46,193 nucleotides of DNA from a virus. Positions 1 through 8,417 of this stretch are shown here, in pieces. Position 1 is the stretch's first letter, and every line of letters begins with the position of its first letter. The notes below the pieces were generated by a model that had not been told where the DNA came from, searched no databases, and saw nothing but the letters and a program-made list of their open reading frames with translations. The stretch lies in IMG/VR virus record IMGVR_UViG_3300025889_000202, positions 1 through 46,193 of that record; one strand, given 5' to 3'. The position numbers were made by a program, and so were the translations under genes.

Positions 1-138
1 CACAGGGTGAGCAAACCTCTGACGTCGGAACGGCCTTGCGCCGTGCAGTCGGGCAAAACGCGAGCGGCCCGATCTACTCCTACCTCTGCCGCAAACCGAA
101 GGATTGGCACGAGGCCGATCAGAGGCAGAAGCAGGAGC
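1..138. repeat. Terminal redundancy, left copy
   Basis: These 138 bases recur at 46056-46193 with two differences: C at 3 versus G at 46058, and A at 129 versus T at 46184. Each mismatch lies within about 10 bases of a contig end, which suggests end-of-read errors. The overlap shows that the sequence closes into a circle of about 46,055 bp. An assembly of circularly permuted, headful-packaged DNA or of a circular excised form would look like this. Confidence 0.93.
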
Positions 139-287
139 GAAACGATCGCATGATGGAGCACATCCGGGGCGGAAAGTCGCCCATGGACATCTCCACACGC
201 GGTCAGCCCGGCAAGGGGCTCTCTCAATCTGACAACGTGTATGGCGCCGAGGGCATCAGCCTTCAGGAGCATCGCACGAGGTCATAA
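1..287 (+). CDS. Hypothetical head-region protein, C-terminal part (gene crosses the contig join)
   Basis: This is the 3' part of a gene that begins at 45728. Joined across the 138-bp overlap it is in frame and gives 204 residues. The visible end is rich in Gln, Arg, Gly and Ser and shows no recognised domain. It lies between the scaffold-like gene and a decoration-like gene, so a head or capsid-associated role is likely but not shown. Within this fragment the first ATG is at 36, but the true start is at the other end of the window. The copy at the right end carries a TAG at 46184 where this copy has AAG; the AAG reading is taken as correct because it keeps the frame open for another 52 codons. 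Confidence 0.7.
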   Translation, partial: QGEQTSDVGTALRRAVGQNASGPIYSYLCRKPKDWHEADQRQKQERNDRMMEHIRGGKSPMDISTRGQPGKGLSQSDNVYGAEGISLQEHRTRS

Positions 288-304
288 CCTCAACAGGAAA
301 CCAA

Positions 305-883
305 ATGGCAAACTCTGATACTCCGTTCGGGTTCAAACCCGCACGGAAGCTCGGCGCCATGAACACCACGGGCGGCGTGAACCGCTATTACCGTGGTACT
401 GGCGACGCGAACAACCTGTTCATCGGTGACCCGGTGGACCTCGGCGGCACGGGCGACACGGCGGGCGTTCCCTCCGTTGTCCGCGCTACGGCCGGCTCTG
501 GCGGCTATGCCGTCGGTGTCGTGGTCGGCATCGAGAACAACACCTCCGACAACCTTGGCCGGACCTATCTGCCGGCTTCGACGGCGGGGTATGTGCTCGT
601 GTGCGATGACCCGGATGAGGTGTTCATCATCCAGGAAGATTCCACCTCGGCCGCGCTGGCTGTCACGGATATCGGCCTCAACGCCGACTTCGTGATCGGT
701 TCCGGCAACACCACGACCGGCATCTCCGCAACCGAGCTGCAGACCAGCTCGATCAACACCACCAACACGCTGCAGCTTCGCGTTCTGGGCCTCTACCCGG
801 ACCAGAAAAACGAAGTTGGAACGAACGCCAAGTGGCTGGTTCGTTTCAACCTGCACCGCGCACGCTACACCACGGGAGCCTAA
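305..883 (+). CDS. Virion structural protein upstream of capsid (decoration-like)
   Basis: The product is 192 residues, rich in Gly, Thr, Ser and Asn, with the beta-type composition of capsid-decorating or head-fibre proteins. It starts with MANSDTPFGFKP, an opening I associate with phage structural proteins encoded just before a major capsid gene. A Shine-Dalgarno-like AGGAAA lies 7 bases before the ATG. The capsid gene follows after 3 bases, so the two are probably translated together. No catalytic motif is visible. The decoration role comes from position and composition. Confidence 0.7.
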   Translation: MANSDTPFGFKPARKLGAMNTTGGVNRYYRGTGDANNLFIGDPVDLGGTGDTAGVPSVVRATAGSGGYAVGVVVGIENNTSDNLGRTYLPASTAGYVLVCDDPDEVFIIQEDSTSAALAVTDIGLNADFVIGSGNTTTGISATELQTSSINTTNTLQLRVLGLYPDQKNEVGTNAKWLVRFNLHRARYTTGA

Positions 884-886
884 GCC

Positions 887-1795
887 ATGACCGAAGTCCG
901 TGGTACACTGCCCAAGGCACTATGGCCGGGCGTCAAGGCTTGGTGGGGTCAGGAATACACCAAGCATCCGGAAGAACACAAAATGGTGTTCGAGCTGGAT
1001 ACCTCCGAGAAGAACCACGAGGAGGAAGTTGAACTGGCGGGCATGGGCCTCGCCTCGGTCAAGTCGGAAGGCGCGTCGTCGATCTACGACAACCTCCGTC
1101 AGGGCCCGGTGACCTACTACACCCACCTGAACTACAGCCTCGGTTTCATCGTGACCGAGGAAGAGTTCGACGACAACCAGTACGAGAAGGTCGCCAAGGC
1201 CCGCACGCAGGCCCTTGCGTTCTCCTTCCGCACGACCAAGGAAGTGGTGGCGGCCAACATCCTCAACCGCGCCGGCACGTCGGGTTACACTGGCGGCGAC
1301 GGCAAGACGCTCCTTGCGACGGATCACCCGCGCATGGACGGCGGCACCTACGCCAACCGGACGACGGCTTACGCCGACCTGTCCGAGGCGGCGGTCGAGG
1401 ACCTGCTGAAGCTGATCATGAAGGCCGAGAACTCCGTCGGCTTCCCGATCGCGCTGATGCCGAAACGCCTGATCGTTCACCCCGACCTGGCGTTCGATGC
1501 GACCCGCATCGTCAAGAGCACCCTGCAGAGCGGCACGGCGAACCACGACGTGAACGCGATGAAGGAGATGCAGATCTTCAGCGAAGACCCGATGGTCTAT
1601 CACTACCTGACGGATGCGGACTCGTGGTTTATCACCACGAACGCGCCGAACGGGCTGAAACTGTATCAGCGCAAGAACCGCGTGATCCGCCGCGAAAGCG
1701 AGTTCGACACCGACAACCTGAAGGTGAAGGGCATCGAGCGCTTTTCTGTTGGCTGGACGGACCCGCGCGGGGTTTACGGAAGTCTCGGCGCTTGA
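887..1795 (+). CDS. Major capsid protein (Mu gpT-like family)
   Basis: The 302-residue product has the length and layout of an HK97-fold major head protein of the Mu gpT-like group. It has an N-terminal arm rich in charged residues, a stretch around residues 85-125 with FIVTEEEFDDN and a central DGKTLLATDHPRMDGG segment typical of that family. It would assemble the icosahedral shell on the scaffold encoded just upstream in the circular genome. The start has GGGAG 9 bases upstream. The capsid type differs from P22 gp5 although the tail genes downstream are P22-like, which indicates a mosaic head/tail combination. Confidence 0.83.
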   Translation: MTEVRGTLPKALWPGVKAWWGQEYTKHPEEHKMVFELDTSEKNHEEEVELAGMGLASVKSEGASSIYDNLRQGPVTYYTHLNYSLGFIVTEEEFDDNQYEKVAKARTQALAFSFRTTKEVVAANILNRAGTSGYTGGDGKTLLATDHPRMDGGTYANRTTAYADLSEAAVEDLLKLIMKAENSVGFPIALMPKRLIVHPDLAFDATRIVKSTLQSGTANHDVNAMKEMQIFSEDPMVYHYLTDADSWFITTNAPNGLKLYQRKNRVIRRESEFDTDNLKVKGIERFSVGWTDPRGVYGSLGA

Positions 1796-1870
1796 GAATA
1801 ACTGTCTAACTGTGCTAGTATTTTTCGGTTAGGCTCTGTCCAACCCTAGTGGTCCGGGCTATAGTCTGGC

Positions 1871-2536
1871 ATGCCCAGAATTGAACCCGGACCACCTTGC
1901 GTTATTTGTTCAAAACCGAGTGTCGCAAAGAACCTCTGCGCGACGCACTACAAGCGATTTTCGCGTCACGGCCACGTTGATCAAACGAGGGCAAGTGACT
2001 GGGGGGCGCGAGAGAAACACCCGCTCTACGGAAAATGGACTTGGATGCGGCGGAGCAAACTTGGTTGCTCTGAAGAGTGGAAAGATTTCTGGTTGTTTGT
2101 TGCCCAAATGGGTGATGCGCCAGAAGGAAGATTTTGGTTGAAACGTCGGGATAAAAGCCGACCATTCAGTTTGGAAAATTGTTATTGGGCTGTGCCTGTT
2201 GCGTCATTGCGCAAAGAATCGACTCTCGCTGAGAAAGCTTCGCGGCAACGCGCTTGGACGGCAAAAAACAAGCTACGCGTGAAGAATACCGAACTGAAAC
2301 GCAGTTTTGGAATTACGCTTGCTGATTATGACCGGATGCTGGAAGAGCAAAACGGCGTGTGCGCTGTTTGCGGTCAACAGGATAAGCACTATCGGTTAGC
2401 GGTCGATCACTGCCACACCACGAATAAAGTTCGCGGGCTGCTTTGCAGCCCATGCAATCTAGGAATTGGAAAGTTTAAGGACCAACCAGACCGGTTGGAA
2501 GCGGCAGCCGCTTACCTAAGACGATCCGCAGCTTGA
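1871..2536 (+). CDS. HNH / endonuclease VII-like homing-type endonuclease
   Basis: The 221-residue product has a C-terminal recombination endonuclease VII (treble-clef HNH) module: CxxC at about residues 164-167, then VDHCHTTNKVRGLLC with the catalytic histidines, and a second CxxC pair. The N-terminal half has its own Cys/His cluster (CVICSKP...CATHYKRF) and probably recognises DNA. The gene sits between the capsid gene and a conserved small head gene, preceded by 75 bases of AT-richer spacer. Its base composition is visibly poorer in GC than that of its neighbours. This is typical of a free-standing homing endonuclease that has invaded a structural operon. No intron boundary is visible, because both flanking genes are intact. 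Confidence 0.82.
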   Translation: MPRIEPGPPCVICSKPSVAKNLCATHYKRFSRHGHVDQTRASDWGAREKHPLYGKWTWMRRSKLGCSEEWKDFWLFVAQMGDAPEGRFWLKRRDKSRPFSLENCYWAVPVASLRKESTLAEKASRQRAWTAKNKLRVKNTELKRSFGITLADYDRMLEEQNGVCAVCGQQDKHYRLAVDHCHTTNKVRGLLCSPCNLGIGKFKDQPDRLEAAAAYLRRSAA

Positions 2537-2546
2537 GAGCCTAGCC

Positions 2547-2783
2547 ATGGGCATGATCAGAACCCCGCCCATTCGCATCTGCCAGCGGACGGGGTTCAAG
2601 GTTCCGGCATCCGAGATGCGTCAGGAATGGACCGGGCTATGGGTCTGGGCGCCCTATTGGGAGCCGAAGCATCCAATGCTCGACCAGCAGCCTCCCCGTG
2701 GTGAACGGATAAAACCGGACGCCACGGGACCGGGCTCTGACAGGCACCTTGAGCCGGGCGAAATCACACGGGAGGACCTCTGA
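2547..2783 (+). CDS. Small conserved head-region protein
   Basis: The 78-residue protein contains RICQRTGFKVPASEMRQEW and GLWVWAPYWEPKHP, a pattern I associate with small proteins next to phage head-completion genes. No enzyme motif is visible. Its stop overlaps the start of the gp4-like gene by one base (TGATG), so translation is coupled. The homing endonuclease gene appears to have inserted between it and the capsid gene. Confidence 0.62.
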   Translation: MGMIRTPPIRICQRTGFKVPASEMRQEWTGLWVWAPYWEPKHPMLDQQPPRGERIKPDATGPGSDRHLEPGEITREDL

Positions 2784-3469
2784 TGGCTACGTCTGGCGTC
2801 CGCGACAGTTCCAACATCGCGACCAGCATAATCACGCAGGCGCTGCGCAAGATACAGATCGGAGTTGGCGGTGAAACGCTGGCTGACGAGTATGCATCTG
2901 CCGGCGTCGATGCGCTGAACACGCTGATCCGTACATGGGCTGTCGATGGCGTCAGGCTGTGGCTGAACGAGACGCAGACCGTGACACTTGTGGCGGGGAC
3001 ATCGCAATACACGCTGTCCCCGCGCACTCTTGAAGTTTTCCAGGCATATCGCCGTTCCGATGGGACAAACGATATTCCTGTGCGCATTTTCACGCGGGAA
3101 GAATACTCCCGCCTTCCAAACAAGACGACGACGGGAGCGCCTTACGCGGTCTGGATTGACCGCCGGATTGGGACAAGCGTCGCCACGGTTTATCCGGTTC
3201 CGACATCGGCGGAGGTAGCTTCGTCCATGACCCTCCGTCTGGATGTGAAACGCCAGATCGAGGACGTGACCGCGACAACCGAGGAAATCGAGTTTCCGCC
3301 GGAATGGCTCAAGGCGCTGATCTACAATCTGGCGGTGGAACTGGCGCCGGAGTTCAACAAACAGCCGTCCGAGCTGGTCATCATGCAGGCGATGGAGAGC
3401 TACAACCTGCTTCGCGGCAATGACCGTGAGGGCTCCGTCTATATCCGCAGGGCGCCGCAATGGCGTTGA
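2783..3469 (+). CDS. Head-to-tail accessory factor, P22 gp4-like
   Basis: The 228-residue product resembles P22 tail accessory factor gp4, which binds the portal ring after packaging and extends the neck. The N-terminal alpha-helical region (residues about 10-60) carries an ALRKIQIGVGGETLADEY-type stretch, followed by a beta segment (TVTLVAGTSQYTL) and a C-terminal helix of the FPPEWLKALIYNLAVELAPEF type; this order is characteristic. P22 gp4 also has muramidase activity, but I see no residues here that would prove it. The next gene, gp10-like, overlaps by 10 bases and preserves the P22 gp4-gp10 order. Confidence 0.8.
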   Translation: MATSGVRDSSNIATSIITQALRKIQIGVGGETLADEYASAGVDALNTLIRTWAVDGVRLWLNETQTVTLVAGTSQYTLSPRTLEVFQAYRRSDGTNDIPVRIFTREEYSRLPNKTTTGAPYAVWIDRRIGTSVATVYPVPTSAEVASSMTLRLDVKRQIEDVTATTEEIEFPPEWLKALIYNLAVELAPEFNKQPSELVIMQAMESYNLLRGNDREGSVYIRRAPQWR

Positions 3470-4884
3470 ATATCCCGTTGGCGACAGCGGCGGCCAATGC
3501 CACGGTGGCGGGCCTGCCGGACAAACGCTGCCACAACGTCTATCTCGAGCCGGACCCGACGGACCCGAAGAACGAGACGGTGCTGGTCGAAACGCCCGGC
3601 AGCCTGCAGCGCAATGACTTCTCAGGGGCCTGCCGTGGCATGTGGCAGGCGGATGGACATGCCGGCGGCAAGATTCTCGTGGCGCATGGAACGACCATGG
3701 CCACCTATGACATCGGGACGAATACGGCAGGCACGCTGACCGGCTCGACGGCGGGCACGGACAACGGGGACTTTGCCTTTACCGAGGATGAGGGGTTCGG
3801 CCTGTTTGATGGCGACCTCTATGTGTCGGACGGCACCGCGATTGCAGCGGTGACGGATGCGGATTTTGCGACGCTGCTGTCAGATGCAGGCGCGACGGCG
3901 TTTACCTCGGTCGCGACGATGGGGCAGCGCGGCCTTTTCACCTACGGCCCGCGCTTCGGGTTCACGGCGGTTCTGGACCTCGATAACACGACGGCGCTGA
4001 ACTACTACACGGCGGAAAGCTCGCCGGATGATCTCGTAGCTGGCCGCGTGCTGGGGGAGCTTTACTACCTGTTTGGCACGCAGACGATCGAGGTTTGGGC
4101 GCAGACGGGCGATGACGCGGACCCGTTCGCGCTTCAGCCTGGCATGACGCAACAGGTCGGCTGCCTGTCGCGGTCCGGCATCATCAAGACCGACAACGCC
4201 ATCATGTTCGTGGACGTAGACCGGAACATCCGCCGTCTCGGGGTTGGCGGCTCAGAAATTATCTCGCAGCCATGGGTGACGCGGCTTCTCAAGCAGGCAG
4301 ATGTGGATGAAATCCTCGGCTTTACCTATGTTGATGAGGGCCACATCTTCGCTGGCTGGCGCACGCCGTACGGGACGGCGGTGTTCGACGTGATGAATGC
4401 ACAATGGCACACGCGCGGCACGCTGAACACGGATACGTGGCGTTATACTCATGTGGTGAAGGCCCAGAGCCGCATCTTTGCCTGCGACGCAACCGGGCAG
4501 TTCGATGAACTGAGCCGGGATTATGCCTCGGAGTCGATGCCGAACGCGACGACGACGGGCGATGTGATCCAGCGCATGTTTTCCGCGTTCCTGCCGGCGG
4601 GGCATTTCGAGACGATCCCGGCGGTGCAGTTGATCGTGAGCCAAGGCGTCGGGACGTCGGCCAGCGATGCACTCGATCCGCTTATCGGAATGCGCATTTC
4701 TGTGGATGGCGGGCAGACATTCACGGCCAAGCGGAACCGGAAACTCGGTGAGCAGGGCGTTTATGATGAAGCCACGATCTGGCGGATGAACGGCTCGGCG
4801 CTGCGCCGTGGGGTGGTGTTCCTGTTCGAGAAAACCGACCCGGTAAAAGCGGCTTACAAGGCGCTCCAGAGGGTGGACGCATGA
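3460..4884 (+). CDS. Packaged-DNA stabilisation protein, P22 gp10-like
   Basis: The protein has 474 residues, close to the usual length of P22 gp10, which closes the tail tube and holds packaged DNA in the head. It is beta-rich, with repeated blade-like segments (for example YDIGTNTAGTLTGS and FVDVDRNIRRLGVGG). The closing segment includes ISVDGGQTFTAKRNRKLG, typical of this family. It overlaps the gp4-like gene and is followed by a small gene overlapping by 4 bases. Assignment rests on recalled family similarity plus gene order. Confidence 0.82.
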   Translation: MALNIPLATAAANATVAGLPDKRCHNVYLEPDPTDPKNETVLVETPGSLQRNDFSGACRGMWQADGHAGGKILVAHGTTMATYDIGTNTAGTLTGSTAGTDNGDFAFTEDEGFGLFDGDLYVSDGTAIAAVTDADFATLLSDAGATAFTSVATMGQRGLFTYGPRFGFTAVLDLDNTTALNYYTAESSPDDLVAGRVLGELYYLFGTQTIEVWAQTGDDADPFALQPGMTQQVGCLSRSGIIKTDNAIMFVDVDRNIRRLGVGGSEIISQPWVTRLLKQADVDEILGFTYVDEGHIFAGWRTPYGTAVFDVMNAQWHTRGTLNTDTWRYTHVVKAQSRIFACDATGQFDELSRDYASESMPNATTTGDVIQRMFSAFLPAGHFETIPAVQLIVSQGVGTSASDALDPLIGMRISVDGGQTFTAKRNRKLGEQGVYDEATIWRMNGSALRRGVVFLFEKTDPVKAAYKALQRVDA

Positions 4885-5102
4885 ACCAGAAGCAGGTGGC
4901 GTCGGCTCGCCGGATTCTGCTGCAATACAGCGACCGGGTGCGGCTCAGGATCGAGCGGGACGGACCGTTGACGACGCTGACACCTTATCTCATCGCCAAC
5001 CCGGAAACCGAAGGCACGTCAATCACCATCACGCGCGACCTGACCAATGACGCGGCGGTGGCGCAGGCGATGATCAGCAGCATCGAGGCGCTCCTTGGCT
5101 GA
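4881..5102 (+). CDS. Small hypothetical tail-region protein
   Basis: The 73-residue protein is not recognised. It has a basic N-terminal helix (QVASARRILLQYSDRVRLRI) and a Thr/Ile-rich middle. It overlaps the gp10-like gene by 4 bases (ATGA) and the following Ig-like protein by 8 bases, so it belongs to the tail operon. Confidence 0.6.
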   Translation: MNQKQVASARRILLQYSDRVRLRIERDGPLTTLTPYLIANPETEGTSITITRDLTNDAAVAQAMISSIEALLG

Positions 5103-5628
5103 CATCGAAGCCCCTACCGTACCCCCGCAGCCATGGTTTGACCCGAAGACGGGCGCGGCCACCGAAGCGTTCCGCCGGTTCATTCTTGGCGAGCGCGGGC
5201 GGGTGACGAACGTCAACAGCGGCGTGGCGCAGGCTCGTGCGGCGGCAGCGCAGGCGCAGACCACAGCCGACGCGGCGGCGCAGGCGGCCAATGATGCTGT
5301 CAATGGCACCGCTGGCGGGCCAAGCTTCTATGTGACGATTGATCAGCCTTTCGTGGGCGGTCAGCGGTTTGGCACGGGCTCGGTGACGACAGACACGGCG
5401 ACGGCAACGCCAACGGGCGGGACGGGGCCTTATACCTATGCCTGGGCCTATGTCTCGGGCGATGCCGGGCTGAGCGCCAACTCTGGCACGTCGGCGGCGA
5501 CAAGCTGGACCGGGTCGATCACGGCGCTGGGTCAGGACAAGACGGCGGTCTGGCGCTGCACGGTCACGGATTCACTCGCTGCAACCGCGTCATCGACGGT
5601 TGGCGTTTCCATCACTGAACTGAGCTAA
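5095..5628 (+). CDS. Tail protein with coiled coil and Ig-like domain
   Basis: This 177-residue protein starts with TTG at 5095 inside the end of the previous gene. Residues about 43-70 form an Ala/Gln-rich coiled coil (AQARAAAAQAQTTADAAAQA). The C-terminal 90 residues look like a bacterial Ig/PKD-type beta sandwich (GTGPYTYAWAYVSG... VWRCTVTDSLAATASSTVG). In P22 the tail-needle gene follows gp10, so this may be the needle or a tail-tip component, but the sequence alone does not prove it. Ig-like domains on tails commonly bind cell-surface carbohydrate. Confidence 0.6.
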   Translation: MADIEAPTVPPQPWFDPKTGAATEAFRRFILGERGRVTNVNSGVAQARAAAAQAQTTADAAAQAANDAVNGTAGGPSFYVTIDQPFVGGQRFGTGSVTTDTATATPTGGTGPYTYAWAYVSGDAGLSANSGTSAATSWTGSITALGQDKTAVWRCTVTDSLAATASSTVGVSITELS

Positions 5629-5638
5629 GGGCAAATCC

Positions 5639-6742
5639 ATGGATTGGATGCAACTCCTGCTGTCGGCGGGCTCCAACCTGCTTGGCGGCTACATGGCTGG
5701 TCAAGGCGGGCAAGCTGCGGCGGATGCGCAGACCAACGCGGCGAACCAGAACGCAGCGCTGCAGCGCGAGATTTACCGGGATCAGCGCGGCCTTGCGATG
5801 CCGGGCTACATGACCGGTGGCGCAGCGACCAACAAGCTGGCGGCGCTGTTTGGCATCGCCCCGCAGGACTACGCCCGCGCATTCCAGGGCGGGAACAATT
5901 ACGGGTATGGGACCTACAATCCGAACGATTGGGGCGCGGGCCAGCCGGTGCAGGGCCATACGGGCGGCGGCGGCAACAATCTCGGTGCGGGCATCGCTGC
6001 GGGCGTCCTGACGGGCAACCCGCTGCTTGGCCTCGCAGGCGGCATGATCCGCAATGGCGGCGACAACTGGCAGACGCTCGGCACATCGGCCCCGACCGGC
6101 TTCGATTATAACGCCTACTGGAACAGCAACCCGGATCTGCAGACGGACGCCAACGGCTGGAACAAGCCGGACGTTCAATCGCTCTTTGGCGGCAACCGTG
6201 ACGCCTATCTCTGGTGGCACTACAACAACTTCGGCCGCAACGAGGGCCGCACGCTGCCGACCGTCGGCGGTGGCACGGGGACCGGAACGGGAACCGACAC
6301 CGGAGGCGGGACGGGAACCGGCGGCACGGCCACGGCGACGAACCCGCTGCAGGAGTTCTACGACAGCCCCTACATGAAGCTGGCGACGACGCTGAATAAC
6401 CAGCAGTTCGACCAGATCAAGGGCCAGATGGGCGCGGCCGGCAAGTCGATCAGCGGCGCGGCGGAAGGCCGGTACGCCAAGACGCTGGCCGGGAACACTT
6501 ACGGCGCGTTCGGGGATTACACCAACGCGCTGCGCTCGCTGGCGGGCATGCAGCAGACCTCAACCAGCCAGATCGGTAACGCGGCGAGCCAGTACGGTTC
6601 GCAGGCCGGAAACGCCATCACGCAGGCCGGAAACGCCCGCGCCAATGCGCTTTCGTCCGCATATCAAGGCTGGGGTCAGGGCATCAGCGGCGCGCTGGGC
6701 TCGGTGAGTGACTTCGGCAAATCCAACGGGTGGTGGGACTGA
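5639..6742 (+). CDS. DNA ejection / internal virion protein (P22 gp7-like position)
   Basis: The 367-residue protein begins with a hydrophobic Gly-rich helix (MDWMQLLLSAGSNLLGGYMAG) followed by an Ala/Gln-rich helix. Residues about 214-238 are a low-complexity Gly-Thr linker built from GTGTGT-type units. The C-terminal part is Ala/Gly/Gln-rich and helical. This architecture and its place after the tail accessory genes fit the first of three ejection proteins that form the trans-envelope channel in P22-like phages. A clear AAGGG ribosome site lies 7 bases before the ATG. Confidence 0.62.
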   Translation: MDWMQLLLSAGSNLLGGYMAGQGGQAAADAQTNAANQNAALQREIYRDQRGLAMPGYMTGGAATNKLAALFGIAPQDYARAFQGGNNYGYGTYNPNDWGAGQPVQGHTGGGGNNLGAGIAAGVLTGNPLLGLAGGMIRNGGDNWQTLGTSAPTGFDYNAYWNSNPDLQTDANGWNKPDVQSLFGGNRDAYLWWHYNNFGRNEGRTLPTVGGGTGTGTGTDTGGGTGTGGTATATNPLQEFYDSPYMKLATTLNNQQFDQIKGQMGAAGKSISGAAEGRYAKTLAGNTYGAFGDYTNALRSLAGMQQTSTSQIGNAASQYGSQAGNAITQAGNARANALSSAYQGWGQGISGALGSVSDFGKSNGWWD

Positions 6743-8124
6743 TGGCAGTCAACATGCTGATGCCGCAACTCGCAGGTGCGGCGCCTATGGCGGCAAACGA
6801 TCCGATGGTGCGCGGCGTCTCCGCGCCCGCTCTGGCCGGCGCCGGGCGTCAGATGACGCGCTCTGCCGCTGCCATGCCATCCCCGCAGATGACCCCGGCG
6901 CCGCAGCCGAAGAACGCGCTGTTGCAGAGCCTCGGAACCGCGATCGATGGATTCCGGCGCGGCTTTGATCCACAGGGCTGGCAGCAATCGCGCGATACCG
7001 CGAAAGCCGACCAGATGGACAAGGCCAAGCAGACCCTTGCGCTGATGCAGCAGCAGCGGTCATTGCCGGAACAGCAGCGCGCGGTGTGGTGGAAGCAGAA
7101 CGCGCCCGTTATCTCCCAGATCGTGGGGCAGGACGTCTCGCAGATGCCGCTCGACCCCAGCAAGTTCACGGACCAGGCGCTTGATGGCCAGATCGCGGCG
7201 CTCTCGGCGCGTCTTGGCATGGGCCCGCCGACGCCGGAGCCGATGACGGCTTACCAGCAGGCGCTACTGAACGCCCCGGTGAAACTGGGCCCCGGAGACG
7301 TGCTTGGCACGGTGAAAGACGGCGAGTTCGACCAGATTTTCTCGGTTCCAAACAGGCCGACGGCTGATGGCGCGGATTTGGCGCACGGTGGGGTGCAGTC
7401 CGTACAACCTTTGTCGGATGGGCGCCTCCTTAAGATGTTCCGGGACGGGACATCGCAAGTGGTAGAAGACCCGGCTTCTGGAAAGCCAGCCATTGCCCGC
7501 CAGAACTACGGCACACTCATGGCTGGCGATACGCCGTATATGTTCAACCGCAACGCGGGACCCGGTACGCTTCAGCAAGTTGTGGCCCCGGAAAAGGTCG
7601 GCCAAGATGCTGCAACGGTCGCGGGCATCACGGCTCTCGGCAAGGCCGCGACAGACGCCAAGATCCAGCTTCCGGCGGCAGCCGCGCAGCTTAGCAACGT
7701 CATTGGCGTTGCCGAGCAGCTCCGCAACCACGAAGGGTTCAAGGGCCTCTATGGCGGTCCCGTCGAGGCAGGCGCAGGCGCGATGGGCGCACGCTTTGGA
7801 GCCGACGCAGAAGCGCAAGCGCTGGTTGACCAGCTTGGCGGCGAGGCGTTCCTGCAGGCTGTCAATGCGTTGCGAGGCTCGGGCCCGATTTCGGAACGCG
7901 AAGGTCTGGCGGCGCAGCAAGCGCAATCGCGGCTCAAGAACTACAACCAGAGCGATGAAGCAGCGCAGCGCGCCTTGGACGACTTCATCGAACGCGCCGG
8001 CAACGTCTATCTGCTGACCATGCTCAAGGCCAAGGTTCCGTTCTCGGACCAGCAGCTTGCGGCGCTGACGCCACGCCAGCGGGCGCTGGTTGCCGAATGG
8101 GCGCGCGTCGAAGGCGCTCAGTGA
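6742..8124 (+). CDS. DNA ejection / internal virion protein (P22 gp20-like position)
   Basis: This 460-residue protein starts at the ATG at 6742, which overlaps the previous stop (TGATG); an in-frame ATG at 6730 lies inside the upstream gene and is less likely. It is rich in Ala, Gln and Pro, has an N-terminal Met-rich segment, long amphipathic helices around residues 290-450 and no enzyme signature. Gene order (second of three large proteins between the tail neck genes and the tailspike) supports an internal ejection protein. Confidence 0.6.
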   Translation: MAVNMLMPQLAGAAPMAANDPMVRGVSAPALAGAGRQMTRSAAAMPSPQMTPAPQPKNALLQSLGTAIDGFRRGFDPQGWQQSRDTAKADQMDKAKQTLALMQQQRSLPEQQRAVWWKQNAPVISQIVGQDVSQMPLDPSKFTDQALDGQIAALSARLGMGPPTPEPMTAYQQALLNAPVKLGPGDVLGTVKDGEFDQIFSVPNRPTADGADLAHGGVQSVQPLSDGRLLKMFRDGTSQVVEDPASGKPAIARQNYGTLMAGDTPYMFNRNAGPGTLQQVVAPEKVGQDAATVAGITALGKAATDAKIQLPAAAAQLSNVIGVAEQLRNHEGFKGLYGGPVEAGAGAMGARFGADAEAQALVDQLGGEAFLQAVNALRGSGPISEREGLAAQQAQSRLKNYNQSDEAAQRALDDFIERAGNVYLLTMLKAKVPFSDQQLAALTPRQRALVAEWARVEGAQ

Positions 8125-8405
8125 ACTATCAGGTGGACAAACAGAACGGCGACCAGCGCGCCGATCAGAGTGTATAGAAAATAGATGTGCGATTTGACCC
8201 GCACATACCAATCCTCGATCTGATCCGCCCACAGATGCGGGTTGTCCCGAGGAAGGCGAAGCCGGTTGAACGCGCTTCGCTGCTGGTTGTTCGGGTCAAT
8301 CATTTCGTTGGACGGTTTGCGCCGTCCGTCTCCGAGCAATCCATAGCCTGCCACGCAGACCACCACGCCTAGCGCGAGGACGGTCACAAAATCTGTTGCG
8401 CTCAT
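8118..8405 (-). CDS. Antisense small membrane protein inside the ejection cassette (moron-like)
   Basis: The 95-residue minus-strand product has two predicted membrane segments, near residues 7-24 (VTVLALGVVVCVAGYGLL) and 73-93 (FLYTLIGALVAVLFVHLIV), separated by a charged loop. It fills the only gap (8125-8417) in an otherwise tightly packed plus-strand operon, and its stop overlaps the plus-strand stop at 8124. Its GC content looks lower than that of the flanking genes. Opposite orientation, separate composition and a membrane product suggest a moron expressed from the prophage, perhaps for superinfection exclusion. The ribosome site is weak (GGA about 9 bases upstream) and the function is unknown. 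Confidence 0.55.
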   Translation of the reverse strand: MSATDFVTVLALGVVVCVAGYGLLGDGRRKPSNEMIDPNNQQRSAFNRLRLPRDNPHLWADQIEDWYVRVKSHIYFLYTLIGALVAVLFVHLIVH

Positions 8406-8417
8406 TCAGGGTTATCC

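Noticed and set aside
1796-1870. TATAGT upstream of the homing endonuclease as a private promoter
   Set aside because: No acceptable -35 hexamer at 16-18 bp, so the call cannot be supported.
2654-3460. Long minus-strand frame opposite the gp4-like gene
   Set aside because: Arg-rich shadow composition, and the plus strand has a coherent tail gene with P22-like order.
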